Positions 63,324-64,000 of a DNA stretch of 64,000 nucleotides are shown here, in pieces (the stretch's first letter is position 1; every line of letters starts with the position of its first letter). The DNA is from Pseudomonas paraeruginosa PA7 (GTDB taxonomy: Bacteria; Pseudomonadota; Gammaproteobacteria; Pseudomonadales; Pseudomonadaceae): assembly GCF_000017205.1 (NCBI RefSeq), contig NC_009656.1, positions 6,068,501-6,132,500 of the forward strand, read 5' to 3'. The translations under genes were made by a program, and so were the position numbers. The notes below the pieces were generated by a model that made no database searches, was not told the origin of the DNA, and saw only the letters and a list, made by a program, of their open reading frames with translations.

Positions 63324-63369
63324 GTCTTCGCCGGTCTCCCCTCCCGGGCAAAGGCCGGCGCCCTTCAGG

Positions 63370-63765
63370 TCATTCCTGGCCGCCGCGCAGCTGATGAATC
63401 TGCCGCCGCTGTTTCTTGGTCGGCCGCCCATCGGTCTGCACGCCCAGCGCCCCAGCCTTGCGCAGCGCCGCCGCCTGTTCGCGCCGCTCCAGGCTCGCCG
63501 GGGTTTCCTCATAGAGCGCCTGGGCTTCCGGCGCGCCACGGCGGACTACGGAAAGCGCGCGGATCACCACGGTCCGTTCGTCGAAGCCCGTACGAATGGT
63601 CAGCTCCTCCCCCGGCCGGGGCTCCTTGCTCGGCTTGCAGCGCTCGCCGCCGCAATGCACCTTGCCGCCCTCTATCGCGGCCTTGGCCAGCGCCCGGGTC
63701 TTGAAGAACCGCGCCGCCCAGAGCCACTTGTCCAGGCGCACCTTGTCGTCGTCTTTCTCGCTCAC
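63370..63765 (-). CDS. hslR: Ribosome-associated heat shock protein Hsp15 (S4 domain)
   Basis: 131 residues. The S4 RNA-binding domain spans about 9-70 (VRLDKWLWAARFFKTRALAK). Hsp15 binds the 50S subunit carrying a nascent chain after premature release. The start codon is GTG at 63765. In E. coli hslR and hslO form one operon; here they are separated by the PAP2 gene on the other strand. Confidence 0.93.
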   Translation of the reverse strand: MSEKDDDKVRLDKWLWAARFFKTRALAKAAIEGGKVHCGGERCKPSKEPRPGEELTIRTGFDERTVVIRALSVVRRGAPEAQALYEETPASLERREQAAALRKAGALGVQTDGRPTKKQRRQIHQLRGGQE

Positions 63766-63905
63766 TGCCGTTACCCGTCTCCATTGCGCCGTTGTCTCGC
63801 GGCTGTCACAGACAGCCGCTAGGTTCGTCTCGGCAACCGCGGGGCCGTCTGGCGGCCGCCCATAGCCCTGCTAGAATGCCGGCAAAACGCCTGGAATGCC
63901 TACCC

Positions 63906-64000
63906 GTGAAGACATTCGACCAGCTTTCCGTCATCGGTCTGCGCGAGTGGATCGCCTTTCCCGAACTGGGCATGGTCGGGCTGCGTGCGAAGATCGACAC
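63906..64000 (+). CDS. RimB-type ATP-dependent zinc protease family protein, N-terminus only
   Basis: A GTG start at 63906 opens a frame running off the window: MKTFDQLSVIGLREWIAFPE followed by LGMVGLRAKIDT. This matches the conserved N-terminus of the aspartyl-protease-like family encoded next to rimK in Pseudomonas (called RimB in P. fluorescens). Only 31 codons are visible, so the assignment rests on this motif. Confidence 0.75.
   Translation, partial: MKTFDQLSVIGLREWIAFPELGMVGLRAKID

Overview
The window is high-GC chromosomal DNA from a gamma-proteobacterium and reads as Pseudomonas aeruginosa core genome. The evidence is the gene content and order: hisB-hisH-hisA-hisF, mutY-yggX, opmG-emrAB, rmlBDAC, dctBD-dctPQM, arcDABC, fabY, rsmF, periplasmic aroQ, pckA-hslO and the start of a RimB-type protease gene. 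From memory, this order follows strain PAO1 from about PA5137 to PA5196. That is recollection, not a search. The one clearly strain-specific insertion I see is an IS3-family element at 50468-51790.

Layout. 1-2377: three tandem orphan periplasmic amino-acid-binding paralogues (minus strand). 2549-5611: the histidine cluster hisB-hisH-DUF2164-hisA-hisF (minus). 5772-12392: a PanZ-like acetyltransferase, a helix-hairpin-helix protein, an FAD oxidoreductase, asmA-mutY-yggX and a Gfo/Idh/MocA oxidoreductase. 12506-12581: tRNA-Phe. 12638-18747: a short-chain dehydrogenase, a DUF502 membrane protein, a complete basic amino-acid ABC importer and a methyltransferase. 18748-19147: an AT-rich gap with DnaA-box-like sites and a repressor-type promoter. 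19148-23833: a MarR regulator with a tripartite efflux operon. 23907-23982: tRNA-Thr. 24217-27603: rmlBDAC (dTDP-L-rhamnose for LPS core and rhamnolipid). 27699-34056: the DctB/DctD two-component system with its TRAP C4-dicarboxylate transporter. 34057-34841: a 785-bp gap holding a near-perfect sigma-54 promoter, a probable ~190-nt noncoding RNA with its own terminator, and two ANR-type boxes. 34842-39652: arcDABC (arginine deiminase fermentation). 40109-49074: fabY, cysQ/nudE, a nucleotidase, a BON-LysM protein and a formate-dehydrogenase-like unit with fdhD. 49384-53228: two glycine-zipper proteins, the IS element, rsmF, periplasmic chorismate mutase and a thioesterase. 53251-59138: a small beta-oxidation-like operon with a divergent LysR regulator, then a nitroreductase. 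59450-64000: a pilin-like small secreted protein, pckA, hslO, a PAP2 phosphatase, Hsp15 and the first codons of a RimB-like protein.

How the parts work together. DctB/DctD lie directly upstream of dctPQM. The dctD-dctP junction carries two matching inverted repeats and a -24/-12 promoter, as expected of an enhancer-dependent system. A second, better -24/-12 element follows dctM and appears to drive a short untranslated RNA. The arc operon has the expected ANR site at about -41 and a second one 205 bp upstream with its own -10. The IS element sits between rsmF and the bidirectional terminator it shared with a glycine-zipper gene. The IS carries a replacement hairpin close to its right end.
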